Counted from the stretch's first letter, positions 1 to 12,080 are shown. The stretch is 64,000 bases of DNA from Melieria omissa (GCA_963971225.1 OZ020269.1:39019264-39083263); one strand, 5' to 3'. Numbers and translations: made by a program. Notes: generated by a model from the sequence alone, not told the origin.

Positions 1-410
1 GCACTTCTTCCATTTTATGGTCAGTTTGAGCGACCTTCTGAGGCGACTATTCGGAATCTTGTGACTAAATTTCGCAACAAATTTACATTATTGGACATTA
101 AACCTCCAACACGCATACGTAGAGTGCGGACAGAGGAAAATATCGCAGCTGTATCCGCTGGTATTGTTGATGACCGTGAATTATCGATTCGGCGCCGTTT
201 GCAGCAATTGGGCCTCTGTTACTCCACTACGTGGGCAATTTTAGCGATTTAACGCCTTTGCACTTGCACTGGAAGCCAATATTGAAGAATTTATTCGTGA
301 GTTACCGGCGGATATGTTGGAGAGAGTATGCCAAATTTGGACCCAGCGTATTAACCATTTAAGGCGCAGCCGCGGTCAACATTTACCTGAAATCATCTTT
401 AATCATTGAA
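1..410 (+). pseudogene. Deleted IS630/Tc1-type transposase remnant
   Basis: An open frame from before the window edge to the stop at 250-252 reads like the N-terminal helix-turn-helix region of an insect IS630/Tc1-type transposase, with an arginine-rich stretch followed by SIRRRLQQLGL. From about 262 another frame reads a typical transposase C-terminus with FIRELPADMLERVCQIW and RSRGQHLPEIIFNH, ending at 408-410. The catalytic core expected between these two ends is absent, so this is an internally deleted copy. An AATAAA-like signal follows near 435. Family assignment rests on motif resemblance only. Confidence 0.6.
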
Positions 411-1360
411 TTATATAGATCGTTCTATCGACTCAAATAAAGATTTCATACATTTCTCTAAATTTTATGTGTGTTTTTTTTTAAATCAAATCCGAAGGCT
501 ATTAAAAAATCACGATATGAAATTTGTTCATTGCGTCACGTGTTTCTTTTTGCTTGGACGTTTTTGATAGGCTACAGGAAAGAACGACCGAAACTTTGTT
601 TTTTTCTTTAGTTAATATTTCATTTTCTACATTGGTTACTTGTCCCGAAACATCTGGTTAACAAAATTTTAGTCGAGTGGTAACCGTGAACATGTGTGCT
701 TTAGTAGAGTGTGCACAGAAACCGCTCTCCTACTGCACCGCTCTTCCTTTCGTTGCTTTCCCCCGCGCATAGAAACTCGCTAGCGAAATTTTTTTTGAAT
801 TTTCAGACTGAAATGCGACATACGCACAAGCAGACATACTTCCTGCAATAGAGCGCTTGCACGAGAGGTGAATAATTCCTCATCATTGTTGATATTACAA
901 AACGGCTTATTACATACATGTATGTAAGTGCCAAATAGCAATTATTCGGTATAATTTAGAGCATGTTTTGCGTTTGCAAAGCATTCAATTTTGTTTGTTT
1001 GCTGGGTAAATACCAACAACGTACAGTAAAGAAATCGTGCATCAAGAAGGTAAATAAAAGGGACTCCGATTCCGAACTGCAACAGAACCAATGCGCAGTA
1101 GGTCGAACGAACGATGTGCGCAGAGCTTCATAAAAATTTTGAAGCATCCTCCCATCCTCCTAAATCTTGAAAAGACATGTTGCAAAAATACAAAATAAAT
1201 AAATCGTTTTTAATAAAATATACAAAATTGGATCCTTTGTTTTGATTCGGTTGGTAGTAAACTAGAAATACATATAGTATCATGTGTATTGTATGATATG
1301 TATTAGAGATTGAAATGTTTGGTCATTTTCCAATCCCGCGATTTTCGTGACTGAAAAGTA
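411..1360. other. Intergenic, no feature seen
   Basis: AT-rich sequence with stop codons in all frames over most of its length. I see no recognisable coding, RNA or mobile element signature beyond the tail of the upstream remnant. Confidence 0.5.
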
Positions 1361-1659
1361 ATACTCGCGAAAACTTGAACTTATAAAAACCAAGGCTGTT
1401 CACGTTTACGAGATTGTTCAAGTTTACGATTGTTGAAAAATACGTTTTTTTTTTGTGAAACAAAAAGTTTATAACAAAAAGTTAAAAAGGGACGAGTATA
1501 TACACATTTAAGGTTGTGGGCGATTAAATGTTTGCGAAAAAGATACACAAGAGGGTGTTCACGTTTGAGAGCCTTCAAGCATTGTTCACGTTTTAGAGTA
1601 TTCAATAGGAAAAAAAAGTGTTCACGTTATCGAGTGTTCACGTTTTCGCGAGTGAACTG
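1361..1659. mobile_element. Small TA-flanked MITE, pogo-like
   Basis: The inverted pair ACTCGCGAAAACTTGAAC (1363-1380) and GTTCACGTTTTCGCGAGT (1636-1653) lies inside a segment flanked by TA. Variants of GTTCACGTTT recur at 1398, 1557, 1584, 1619 and 1636, giving a sub-repetitive interior. Repeats of this type near the ends are common in pogo/Tigger MITEs, so the class is an inference. There is no coding capacity. Confidence 0.5.
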
Positions 1660-2027
1660 TAAATGTCTACACGTTTTCATAATTTTCTTACATTTATTTT
1701 CACGAAATCAACTCAAACCAAATTCTTACACTATATAGTACGATAACACGTAAATACATTGGCGCATAGTCATAGTCGAAATAAAATACACTTTAGGTTC
1801 AATAAAGTATACTTTAAAATAAAGTAGGCTCTAAGGCAATCATAGTCGAGTTAGAGCATACTTTAACGCTTAAAGTATACTCTAACTTTAAAACAAGCAA
1901 AAGCTGTTGCTAAACCAGTTAGCAATAAGTCAAAATGAGCAGAAATGTCACTTTTATAAAATTCTCAGTTCGTTGTGAATGTGTTTTTGTCTGTGTTTTG
2001 TGTAAAAAGTGAAGCAAACGAAGTGAA

Positions 2028-3320
2028 ATGTTTAATTTTGAACAAATTGAAGGAGACTTCAATATAATAAACGACGACATTGTGCTGAGACGGCGAAAAG
2101 TATACAAAAGCCGCATCGATCCATTCGAGTTCGATGACGAGGACTTCTATAGTCGTTACCTGCTCGATAAAGTTGCTGCTCAGTTTGTAATTGATGTTTT
2201 GAACATTCAAGAACCGAGCAGCAACAGAGGCCTTCCGGTACCGATAAATATACAAGTCCTCTGCACTTTGCGATTCCTTGGAAGAAATGTTCATCAAAGT
2301 GATATTGGTAAGTTGCTCCAATACAATTGTTCCCTTGTCCAGTTTGTACCTTAAATGTTTAATTTTATCAATGCATTACAGCTGATCTGCATGGTTTAGC
2401 TCAGACTACCGTTGGAAGAATAATAAAAGATATGTATTCATGCATTTTATTCGATTTCCAAACAGCAATGAACTAAATGAAGTAAAAAATAAATTATACC
2501 AAATAGCTGGATTTCCGAAAGTTATTGGAGCTATCGACTGCACCCACGTGCGCATTAAATGTCCAGCAAGATATGTTGGACCAGTGATGGCAGGCCATTA
2601 TCTCAATAGAAAGGGATATTATTCCCTGATTGTGCAGGTATTTCTTCATTTCTGCATGCTGCTCTGCTAGAGTTAAAAAAAATTGCATAATGCTTCAGAT
2701 TGTTTGCGATGCAGACTGCAGAATTCTTGACATCGTCGCAAGGTCTCGTGGTTCAATACACGATGCCCGAATTTGGGACAGCTGCAGTCTAAGAACCAGA
2801 TTGGAGGCCAGCAAACCTCAACACAATGGGGTACTGGTTGGAGATGCAGGCTATCCTAATTCACCAATATTAATAACACCAGTCAGAAATTCTTCAACAT
2901 CTAAAGAAGAAAGGTAAATTAAAATGCTTTCCAATTATTCTTCCTACTTAAAATCTTCCCGGTTTTAGGTATAACAGAAGCCAGATCGCGACACGAAGCA
3001 AAATTGAGTGTTTAAATGGACAGCTGAAATCTAAGTTCCGGTCAATATTTGAACGATTAAGGGTTGACTTAGACACAGCTAAAAATATAGCTGTAGCTGT
3101 GCTTCACAACATTGCCAAAGAACGAAATATTTCATGTAGGTCATTTTTATTACGTTACACTGCACTTACCTAACATGTTTTAAACAAATATCCTACAGTC
3201 TTGGACATTTCATCCTCTGTGGAACAAATTTCAGTCGTAGAAAGCAGTGATGGCATAGAAGTACCTGTATCAAATTCTGGCAGAGCGTACAGAGCTGCAT
3301 TTATTAATACACATTTCTAA
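2028..3320 (+). pseudogene. HARBI1-like Harbinger transposase, five exons, one frameshift
   Basis: This is a DDE nuclease of the PIF/Harbinger superfamily that would cut and rejoin the element ends. Exons inferred from GT/AG junctions and frame are 2028-2307, 2382-2637, 2699-2913, 2969-3135 and 3199-3320. Visible motifs are VIGAIDCTHVRI (first Asp) in exon 2, VGDAGYP (second Asp) in exon 3 and KIECLNGQLK (Glu) in exon 4. The ATG at 2028 opens a conserved N-terminus that is repeated in inverted form in copy B. One base is gained or lost around 2436-2445 in exon 2, which breaks the frame. Otherwise the gene is nearly intact, so the copy is fairly young. Confidence 0.8.
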
Positions 3321-3592
3321 ACATAATTCAAACGTTTTTATATTTGCTATTCATAGAATATAATTCATTTTCATATTTTCATATTAGAAAAATGCGACAC
3401 GCTGTTTGTCGCATTGAACGTCCTTAAAATCTACAAAACAAAAACTCTGTAAGGCACATGAATAAGTAAAACTAAGTGCGTACTGCAAAAACTGCTTAAA
3501 CTCTAAATATTACAAAAATAAATCACATGCTCTCCATGAGCGATACCAGTCTTAACTCAAAAGTTTCTTCACATTAAATTACATTGATCAAT

Positions 3593-4009
3593 CACAAAAT
3601 GACACTTCTGGTTCTGACATCAGATCTAATGCAATAAGGGGTCGCTGATTTGGAATGCGTAAACCGTTTGTAAAACTTAAAAAACAAACTGGCGTGTCGC
3701 TTTTCGAATTCGCCCATATTTCTTATCGTACTTTCTAAACCAATAATAAATATGAATATATTTTCCTATTTTGAAGCCTTATTACCAGCGCAAGATGCTG
3801 TTAGTGCAAAAACATGAAAATTATGTCGATAGGATTATTGGCTTAGAAATTACGATAAGAAATATGGGCAAATGCGAAAAGCGACATGGCAGTTTGTTTT
3901 TTAAGTTTTACGTACGGTTTACGTATTCCAAATCAGCGACCCCTTATTGCCTTAGAACTGATGTCAGAACCAGAAGAGGTTAGAAAAATTATAAATTTGT
4001 TGCCCTGTG
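3593..4009. mobile_element. Foldback MITE inside Harbinger MYB gene
   Basis: The arms around 3607-3725 and 3830-3976 are inverted copies of each other. The right end reads TTTGTTGCCCTGTG, the same terminus as the 1.17-kb element at 31371-32537. The left end has lost several bases and no clean target duplication is visible. It interrupts the minus-strand MYB-like gene near its C-terminal coding part. Confidence 0.65.
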
Positions 4010-4297
4010 TTTTCAGATGTTAAGCGTTCGTTGATCAATTCCTGATGCCTTATTTGAAGGCGAAGATGGTGGCACTTTAGGGCGTGCAGCTCATCCGACT
4101 GCTCTTCCTGACGTTTTTGCATCCGGGACTGAGTAGCAATTTCAGCCTGGAGTTGTTCCATCCGAAGCGAATGAATTTCGTCGGTGTGCTCCGATTCCCT
4201 TGCAATTTGCTGCTTTTCTTTGGAAGATTCTGTAACCGCTTGAGCAGACCTTCATTTCCTTTAGGTACGCTAGCAGCTGCAAGCGTAGTACTGCAAG

Positions 4298-4709
4298 CAT
4301 ATATGTAATACTTCTATATTGGCACTAACGTATCTTCACAATGTGTTTTCATTCGGAAATCAAAGGGAGACAAGCGATGAGAAAGAAAACACGAAATTTT
4401 GTGAATATATTTCTATGCGTGTATACATGTGCACTTCTACACATGAACAACTGTCAAACTGCTCCTAGGGCGGTTTTTTTTTTTTTTTTTTTTTTTAACA
4501 GGAAGAAATTTCAGTTAATTTCGACAAATTTATATTTTTTTCCAGTCAATTTTTTTCCCGTCTGAACGCACCTGACTTCTTGCCACTTTTGAAATATGTC
4601 AAGGTACATTAGTTTATACGCTTTCTCGCTCATATTTCACTATTGCTGTACTGTGATGTTGGCGAATGTACCTTGAGCTTAGTGCCAATATAGAAGTACT
4701 ACATATATG
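4298..4709. mobile_element. 412-bp hAT-like MITE with 8-bp duplication
   Basis: ACTGCAAG occurs directly before (4290-4297) and after (4710-4717) the insert. The inverted termini start CATATATGTAATACTTC at 4298 and match the last 30 bases to 4709. An 8-bp duplication points to hAT. A run of about 20 T lies inside near 4476-4495. It interrupts the MYB-like gene. Confidence 0.8.
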
Positions 4710-5090
4710 ACTGCAAGCAGCGCCATCACCAGCTGTCAGAGATGCCTGACATAAACGGACTGGGCTGCAGGTAGGGATATGCGTGGATGTATCGCTATTG
4801 CTGTCGATAAGAATAGTGTCCTCTTGAAGGTCGAACAAAATCATCGACTGAATTTGTTCGTCCTCTTCATTTATTGTCGGAATGGGGACAACATTTCCTG
4901 TGGCCACAGTCGCTCTCTTCACTTGTGCCACAGATTTTTGGCACCCATTTTCATGCGCATCCACTGCTGCTTCAGTCGGGGTATATCCCGATTGAATCCG
5001 GATGCCAGCATATCCATCCGGATACTCTCCCAAGCATCCTTCTTCTTTCTGATGAGCGACATATCGTTGCGTTTGCTCTCAACGACGTTA

Positions 5091-5500
5091 CAGCCAAACC
5101 TAAATTGGAGCGTCAGCGGCAAGCAACTGTCAAAATTGCTTCATGCCCATACAAATTGTATGGGGCAAACCGCAATTGAAACGCTCTGACGCTGCGCTAT
5201 TCGAATTTCCAATTTTGACAAGGCGTTAGCGGTTGAAGTTGGCTGCGTATAACAAAAACGCCTGTAATTTATATTTGATTTGAAATAAATTTTGAGGAAT
5301 TTATTCAAATAAGAGCTAAGTTTTGCAAAATAATAATAAATTGTGTTTTTTTGGCAACTAAGCAGATATTTTTTTGTCATTTGTTTTCATTTCATGATTT
5401 TGACAATCCCAACGCAACGCTTCAATTTCGGTATGCCGCGCTGAGCGAGAGCGTTGCGTCAGAAAACGCAACGCTCAACGCTCCAATTTAGGTTTGGCTG
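5091..5500. mobile_element. 410-bp MITE with CAGCC ends, TTA duplication
   Basis: TTA at 5088-5090 and 5501-5503 flanks termini CAGCCAAACCTAAATTGGAG and its inverse. It is inserted precisely into the MYB/SANT domain. Removing one TTA would restore the reading of the domain across the junction. The CAGCC end and TWA-type duplication resemble those of the MITE family in unc5 intron 5, though the interiors differ. Confidence 0.8.
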
Positions 5501-6134
5501 TTAATGTGGCTGTTTATTAACTCCCGCAAGTAGTCTTTTTCTGCGGCCGTCCAATTCGGTTCCCATGTTCTTCCCTAATTTAGATAGATGTTTAGATAAA
5601 TGGTATAATACGAATAAGGTGTGTTGGCTATGGTTACATGCAAATTGTACAAATTTACTTGCACTGCTTACGTCTGCCATCCTACTTTGTCGCTTTCGAA
5701 GTAAACAAAAATTCAAAATCAATCAACTGTTTGTTTATGTCAGAGATGGGCAGATTAATCCTCGGAAAACTGTGTAGTCGATTTTTTTGTGCTCCCGTCG
5801 GCTTTTCACAAGTAATCGACCGTAGACATTTACTTATAACTGATTATTAGTGTTCAGGAAAACAAATATTTCAAAATAATTGATTACAAAATAAATCGGT
5901 ATGGGCACAATTCCGAAAATAAATTCTCATTTGGAACTCCGAATCGCTAGTTTTTGTAGAGTTGCCGTTGCTTTCGTTTGCTGTTTCAAAAAGTCGCTGC
6001 TACGTAGAAGCATGTTCTAAACTGACTATGGTAACTGAAAAATTAAAGTCGACTTTATCTCTTTAGTCTTTTGCTAACTAAAGCCGGCTTTTATGCGGGA
6101 CTATGATTATGCGATATTGTATTTAAATATCATA

Positions 6135-7021
6135 GGCGCATAATCATAGTCCCGCATAAAAGCCGGCTTTAGTTAGCAAATGACTAAAAAGATAAAGTCG
6201 ACTCTAATTTTGCAGTTACCATAGTCAGTTTAGAACATGCTTCTACGTAGCAGCGACTTTTTGAAACAGCAAACGAAAGCAACGGCAACTCTGCAAAAAC
6301 TAGCGATTCGGAGTTACAAATGAGAATTTATTTTCGGAATTATGCCCATAGCGATTTATTTTGTAATCAATTATTTTACAATATTTGTTTTCCTAACACT
6401 AATTAGCAGTTAAAAATGGACTACTACGGTCGGCTACTTGTGAAAAACAGACGGCAGCCTAAAAAATCGACTGCACAATTTTCCGAGGATTAATCTGCCC
6501 ATCGCTGACATAAACAAAACAGCTGATCGATATGCAAGTTTTTGCCTACTTTACGGGGTAAAGAAAACAATTGTATTCTATTGTCGCTTGGTTCTTGAAT
6601 GTTCAAAACATCAATTGCAAACTGAGCAGCAACTTTATCGACCGGTAACGACTATAGAAGTCTTCGTCATCGAACTCGAAGGGATCCATCCGGCTTTTAT
6701 ATAATTTTCGCCGACTCAGCACAATGTCGTCGTTCATAATATTGAAACCTCTTTCAATTTCCTCGAAATGAAACATTTTACATTTTTTTAGATTCATTTC
6801 GGTTTTTTGAATTTAAAGTATTTTGAAAAAGTGACATTTCTGGTCATATTGACTCATTGCTAACTGGTTTAGCAACAGCTTTTGCTTGTTTTAAAGTTAG
6901 AGTATACTTTAAGCGGTAAAGTATGCTCAAACTCGACTATGATTGACTTAGAGCCTACTTTATTTAAAAGTATACTTTATTGAACTTAAAGTGTACTTTA
7001 TTTCGACTATGACTATGCGCC
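6135..7021. mobile_element. PIF/Harbinger copy B, internally deleted, inverted
   Basis: Ends GGCGCATAATCATAGTC (6135) and GACTATGACTATGCGCC (to 7021) are flanked by ATA on both sides. Its first part (6135-6524) is the inverse of the right end of copy A. Its last part (about 6595-7021) is the inverse of the left end of copy A, including part of HARBI1 exon 1 on minus (6797-6640, MFHFEEIERGFN). The middle of the element is missing. It is therefore a deletion derivative of the same family. Confidence 0.8.
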
Positions 7022-7024
7022 ATA

Positions 7025-8465
7025 GGCTTAGTTTTGGTTCAGGATAAGATGATTTTTCTGATACAGACAGAACTTTCACCGGACTGTATTTTCGTCAGCT
7101 TTCGTTGCTTCTAACAACACTGAACAGAAATGCAATTAAAAAAGTTGTTAACCGATTAAATCATTTTGCTCATAGGGTAAAGCCTGCAACTCACCTTCCG
7201 AAATCGGCATACAATTTTCGGTTCCTTTCATCTGTCTACATGCTCACGTTTATATGGGTATGTGTGCGTATAAAGTATCCCTACAAGAACACTACCGGTT
7301 ATATAACTGGTAGTGTATAACTGATATATCCGTTAGCGCCCGGAATAAAGTTTCAGTTAGATTTGTTCAAAGCGTGTGAAAAATCTGACGGAAACTCTTG
7401 TGTACATATGATTTTGTATCACCTTCCAACGCACGCACTTTAACGTCCATACAAACGTATAGCCATCTCGCTCACTTAAGTTAGCTATGACGGATATATT
7501 TACACATTTATATAAAAGTATTGGTTTTTTTATTTTATTTTTTTCATTCATTTCTATCATTCACTGTTCTCTAGTTAAAAAAAAACAAGAAATCTGTCAC
7601 TGTCATCCTCTTCTTAATGGGCGTTGAACCTTCGTCGTTGTATTTTCTGGTCTTGAACGTTTTTTGTACATTTTAGGATCTGTAAAGAAAATAATGCTAG
7701 AAAAGATACACAGAGGAGCAGCTAACGTATTACTTACCAGATTTCTCAGATTTTCTGTTCATTCTTCTTATTATTATTATTCCTTTTATTTAAACTTGAA
7801 CTCGAAATTCTCGCACATGATAATCGTAAATTTGGCGGTCGTGTTTGTTTTATTTTTAGGTTAGGTCTGACATCTGGTGGCACGTGCCATGTGTTTATCG
7901 CTATCTCATTCTCTCATGCAGAAATAAATAATTGCTTAATAATAATAATAAAATTAATTTTGAAATTTGAAAGAAATGCATATGTATTGTATTCAATTTT
8001 TGCATCAAGGTGTTGGTGTTTCGGTTAGGTCTGTCTGACAGGGATGTAATTTATCAACTAAATCAGTGCTTCTCAAACTTTTTCACATTTAACTCATGTG
8101 CAGTGTGAATCAAGGATGTACCACCAAACTAAATGAATGATTTATAAACTACATGTCCACCGGAATGGTAATGTAATAAGAAATACTGATTTGTACTGAA
8201 TTGTTGTAGACATACAAAAAATTTTAAATATTATTTATTATTTGATAAAAAATTTGCGAAAATAGATATAGATAGATAGATAGATGGTCTGCCAGCATAC
8301 CACTGAGTCAATTCAAATGAAATAAGTAGGAAACTAATCTTAAAATGTTTACGCAATGATATGTCCAGGGGAAGGTTTCTGGATATCTTTTGTCAAATAT
8401 TTAATATGGAATAGGGTCGAATTTAAAGTCACACAGCATGTAAATTTGATATAGCCTCCTCATTC
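7025..8465. other. Intergenic with repeat scraps
   Basis: About 7270-7420 resembles the inverse of a repeat at 34690-34850, sharing ACCGGTTATATAACT and neighbouring sequence. A short GATA run lies at 8268-8286. CAGTGCTTCTCAAACTTTTT at 8065 resembles a hAT terminus, but no partner end was found. No gene is seen. Confidence 0.4.
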
Positions 8466-8469
8466 CTTT

Positions 8470-9315
8470 GTCCTGCGACCTCTTCAACTTCACCATGAAG
8501 AGTGTTCTGCGCAAGGCCGGTGTACATAGTAATGGCACAATTTTCAACAAAAGTGTCCAGCTCCTTGCCTACGCTGATGACATTGATGTCATCGGGCGTA
8601 ACTAGCGAGATGTCGCCGCTACCTTTGCGGCTATCGAAAGAGAATCTACCAAAATGGGTCTGGTGGTAAATGAGGGCAAGACGAAGTATATGCTGTCTAC
8701 ACGCAGGGACTCGCAGCGGCTAGGGTCTCACGTCGAGGCCGATAGGTACACCTTTGAAGTTGTCAACGAATCCGTCTACCTTGGCACCGCACCGAGATAA
8801 AGCGAAGCGATTACTCTTGCCAACAGGTGCTACTACGGTTTCGGTAGGCAATTGAGAAGTAGAGACCGACAAAACTTGACTCTATAGGTCGCTCATCTTA
8901 CCCGTGCTCCTCTCTGAAGCATGGACAATGACACGAAACGACATAGCGGCCCTTGGAGTGTTCGAAAGGAAGGTACTTCGCAAAATCTTCAGCCCTGTTC
9001 GTGTTGGTGACGACTATCGTATACGAACCAATAACGAGCTGTATAAGGACATGGACGTAGCGCAGCGAATTAACATCCAGCGGCTACGCTGGTTCGGTCA
9101 TGTCTGCCGCATGGACGACGAAAAAGGTGTTCGATGCGATGGTTGGAGGTCGACGACGAAGAGGGAGGCCGTGTCTCCGGTGAGGGATCAAGTTGAAGAG
9201 GCCCTGGTATCTCTTGGTGTGACCAACTGGAGAAGGCGCGCGCAAAGCAGAGGCGCCTGGAGAGAAGTTATGCGACAGGCCACCCGACAACGGGTTGTTA
9301 TGGCCAGTTAAGTAA
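8470..9315 (+). pseudogene. LINE reverse transcriptase C-terminal remnant
   Basis: The fragment starts inside the reverse transcriptase palm with LLAYADDIDVIG (near 8561-8600), then has a stop at 8608. It continues through KMGLVVNEGKTKYMLSTRR and after frame breaks reaches an open frame at 8904-9311 (ALGVFERKVLRKIF, LRWFGHVCRMDDE). That arrangement is usual for the C-terminus of RTE-like and related insect LINEs. After the stop the sequence ends in repeated AAGT units, not poly(A), which also fits RTE-type elements. It is 5' truncated, and the clade is tentative. Confidence 0.7.
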
Positions 9316-9800
9316 GTAAGTCCTCATTTAGACGTGTCGTTCGACTTATGTAATTTCATGTACTATCGTCAAGGGCCGTGGATTTCTTGTAGCGCGCCAT
9401 TTTGCATAACTTTGGAACTCATAGGTCGAATGCCGGGTGTAGCAACACACACCGAATGCACTAATTTAAAATTAAATGAAAATAATAATTCCGTGTGCAA
9501 GCTTCAAAAACATATTTTTAATTGTTTACAAGAAATTTGCTTCGCCTTTTTTTGTTCCCTTAAACGATTTATAGCCCCTTTCCCATTGTCGAAAAGACGG
9601 ACGTTCTTCAGAAGACCATTTACGTCAAGGGGAATTGAAGCGTTCGATGTTGCTGCCGAGATTGAGGGAAAAACGCTGCAATTTATAAAAAAAATTGTAA
9701 CAAAACCTATACAATATCAGTTATGTTATTTGCAGAAAAAACTTAATTTAAGTGATAATTGCCGTATTGTAATTATATTCGAAACGTATTTATACATATA
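9316..9800. other. Intergenic, no supported gene
   Basis: A 156-codon open frame on plus (9334-9804) has no recognisable motif, compositional signal or splice context. I treat it as chance. Confidence 0.4.
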
Positions 9801-9980
9801 CTAGCAGGAGCCCGCGGCTTTGAAGCTTGAAGTCTATGGACCCAATAAATCAAGTTTTTTCATTCAACACTGTATGGGCGGTGCCACACCCCTTTTATAT
9901 AATGCCCAATCCACTCCTTCAGTCGAAGAGTGCGATCCAGTTTCATTGATGTGCGACTTAAGCGGCCCATACACGTTAAA
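9801..9980 (+). repeat. Short copy of the 39-41 kb dispersed repeat
   Basis: It begins CTAGCAGGAGCCCGCGGCTT and runs straight into the unit GGGCGGTGCCACACCCC followed by TTCATTGATGTGCGACTTA. Both pieces occur in the long element at 39020-41308, so this is a strongly deleted copy. Confidence 0.6.
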
Positions 9981-10914
9981 ATCTGGTCGTGCGACCACAC
10001 AGTGTGACTTTTATCATTTTTAGGATGCCAAAAGTAAAAAAAAAATGTTCTCCGATCGCAAAAATTTTTTGGTATTCAATAGAGGAATATACAAGTGTTA
10101 CGAATATGTGCTCAAAGCAAAACGAAAAATAACAGTTAACATGATAACCGTTTTCGCATTTGTCCCACTCACTCACACTTTTCTCAATGTGAGATTTTTT
10201 GTGAAATTCACAGAGCCATGATTTTTTTGTCAGAAATATTTTTGCACAAATCTTTTTGATTTTAGTTACTTGAATATTTTGTGCAAACTCCGGTAAGTTT
10301 TTGAAGCTTTAATTAATTTATTTTAATTTTTATCGATTAAAATAGCTAGTCACTAAAAATTGAGTGGTTCCCAAAATTGTTTCTTTTTTAATAGAGTAAA
10401 ACTTATTGAGTTCCGTAGAGTCCTATGTAATGTTTATAACCACATGAAAAATGTGCCTAGTTTCAGATTCTGCAATAAATTTTTGCTCCTTTTTGCACCA
10501 TTATTAGTTCACAGCTAATCAAACATGGCAGCTTCGCGAAGTGAACTTTTTGATGTTTGGCTAAAATCCAAGCAAAAAAATAATAATCATGCGGTTTTTA
10601 AATATATTTTAAGTTTAATTGGAAAAGATGTTGTCCACTTCAAAAAAAAAACTGTGTACAAAAATTTTCCAAAATTTTCAATCAAGATGGGCACATCGAG
10701 CCGAATAAATAGCCGTTTCCTTTATATCACAGGATATTGGATTTTTTTGTCAAACATTTTTTAAAATGTTAAATGGTTTGGACTAAAACTAATTCAAAAG
10801 TATTCAAAAAAGCTATTTTCACTATTTTTATCTACGTCCGTCCAGACAAACTCTATTAAATTAGAAATAATGGTCATCTGAAATTACACCTTATATGGGG
10901 AGTCGAAGAAAAAG
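9981..10914. other. Intergenic, nothing recognised
   Basis: AT-rich with short open frames only. I see no element ends or genes that I can support. Confidence 0.4.
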
Positions 10915-11390
10915 TGGGCGGATCACGCCCAACCTGTCGCCCGGTCGTGCGACAGGTTGGTCGTTAGGACACACACGTCGCGATTTCCGACACAACTCGT
11001 TCGCCCAACTTCATTTTTCTCATAAATTTTGTTGAGTGCAGACGAAATGACAAACAAAATAATTGCGATTCTGATCATCAATGAAATCATGGAAGACGAA
11101 GAAAGCATTGGAAATTCAAAATTCAAACGTAGTGTTTTCTTAAACGCAGTGTCCGTGGAAATATTTTCCTATTCATCGTCCAAACACATGCCCGAGCGAC
11201 GTGCCACTGGCATTTCTAAATCCTTTAAAGGATCAATTTTTTATAGGCTGTCAAAAGTTTTTCATATGCGGTATGACGAAAATTTTTATTTTTGTATTTT
11301 CCACATTTGCTGTTCCATAGTTTCGGCAAATTTCGATAAGCTCCGATAAAATTGCTCCAGTTTTCGTTGCGCTCGCCCGACGCTCATATG
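10915..11390 (+). mobile_element. Possible PIF/Harbinger 5' fragment
   Basis: The open frame at 11029-11349 begins with NKIIAILIINEIMEDEES, which resembles the N-terminus of one insect Harbinger transposase group. Just upstream, AACCTGTCGC and GCGACAGGTT form a 10-bp stem (10931-10940 with 10949-10958). No transposase core or matched termini were found, so the call is weak. Confidence 0.3.
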
Positions 11391-12080
11391 TCTACAACTA
11401 AGTATTGTATGTTACTTACTTTCAAAAGCAGAATTATTAATTTCGTTTATAGTTACCGTTTTCAATTCAGGACTAGTGAGTAAATATTGTTCTAGAACTT
11501 TTATCGTCGCTTTCTTTGTCTCAATACAATTTATTTATAAAAATTAGAATTAACATTCATTAGAATGAGCTATCCAGAGTTTCGGTATTCCAAATATATC
11601 TTATACCTTTTAAACAATTTTAATTTTACCAAAGTCGGCATCTATTGTTCTTATAAACAGAAAAAATTAACGTTGTAATTTGGCTTATGTGCCGGGGTCT
11701 AGGGCAGACCTTTTTAACCTTCTCTTATTGTAAACCTAAATAGACCATCAAATTTATACTAAGACGCCAAATCCTCTTGACTATTAGCAAAACCTTATAG
11801 TGGTGCACCGAACCTTATTTTTTACTCAGTACATCCCTTTCACAATACATTCCTCGAACAGGTTGGGTTAAAGGCGCTGGTCCGTAGCAATACTGAGCAT
11901 AAAAATAGTATTTAAGCATATGCTCTCTTTTTTTTCGTGTTGAATCACTTCTGCCTAATGAATTTTGTAATCGTAGCTTGTTCGATGACGATTTTATAAA
12001 AACAAGTTACTGTTTATCAATCCGCCCCCCACCATAAATGCCGTTGTGAAAGTTTAGTGACTCATCTGCGTCCTGTGCCG
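11391..12080. other. Intergenic, nothing recognised
   Basis: No open frame, RNA signature or repeat end that I can support. Confidence 0.4.

Larger units (their letters stand above)
4010..5577 (-). pseudogene. Harbinger MYB/SANT-like DNA-binding protein, broken
   Basis: This is the second protein of Harbinger elements, a MYB/SANT-like DNA-binding partner of the transposase. Read on minus, the domain starts near 5563 with NWTAAEKDYLRELI, continues across a MITE insertion with VVESKRNDMSLIRKKKDAW, and goes on to GFNRDIPRLKQQWMRMKMG. One base is missing in the T-run at 4935-4939, after which the frame resumes with SVAQVKRATVATG. An acidic segment follows, then a glutamine-rich coiled coil (EQLQAEIATQSRMQKRQEEQ) near 4160. 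Three MITEs split it, at 5091-5500, 4298-4709 and about 3593-4009. The first exon or start codon is not resolved. Confidence 0.7.
1761..6113. mobile_element. PIF/Harbinger element, copy A (about 4.35 kb)
   Basis: The left end GGCGCATAGTCATAGTC (1761) and the right end GACTATGATTATGCG (to 6113) are imperfect inverted repeats. The interior has the two-gene layout typical of PIF/Harbinger: a HARBI1-type transposase on plus and a MYB/SANT-like protein on minus. Three MITEs (about 3593-4009, 4298-4709, 5091-5500) interrupt it. The terminal few bases and the target duplication of the right end are not clean, because a second copy of the family sits 21 bp away. Confidence 0.75.

Noticed and set aside
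9334..9804. 156-codon open frame on plus
   Set aside because: No known motif, no splice or promoter context, and it runs into a dispersed repeat. Best explained as chance.
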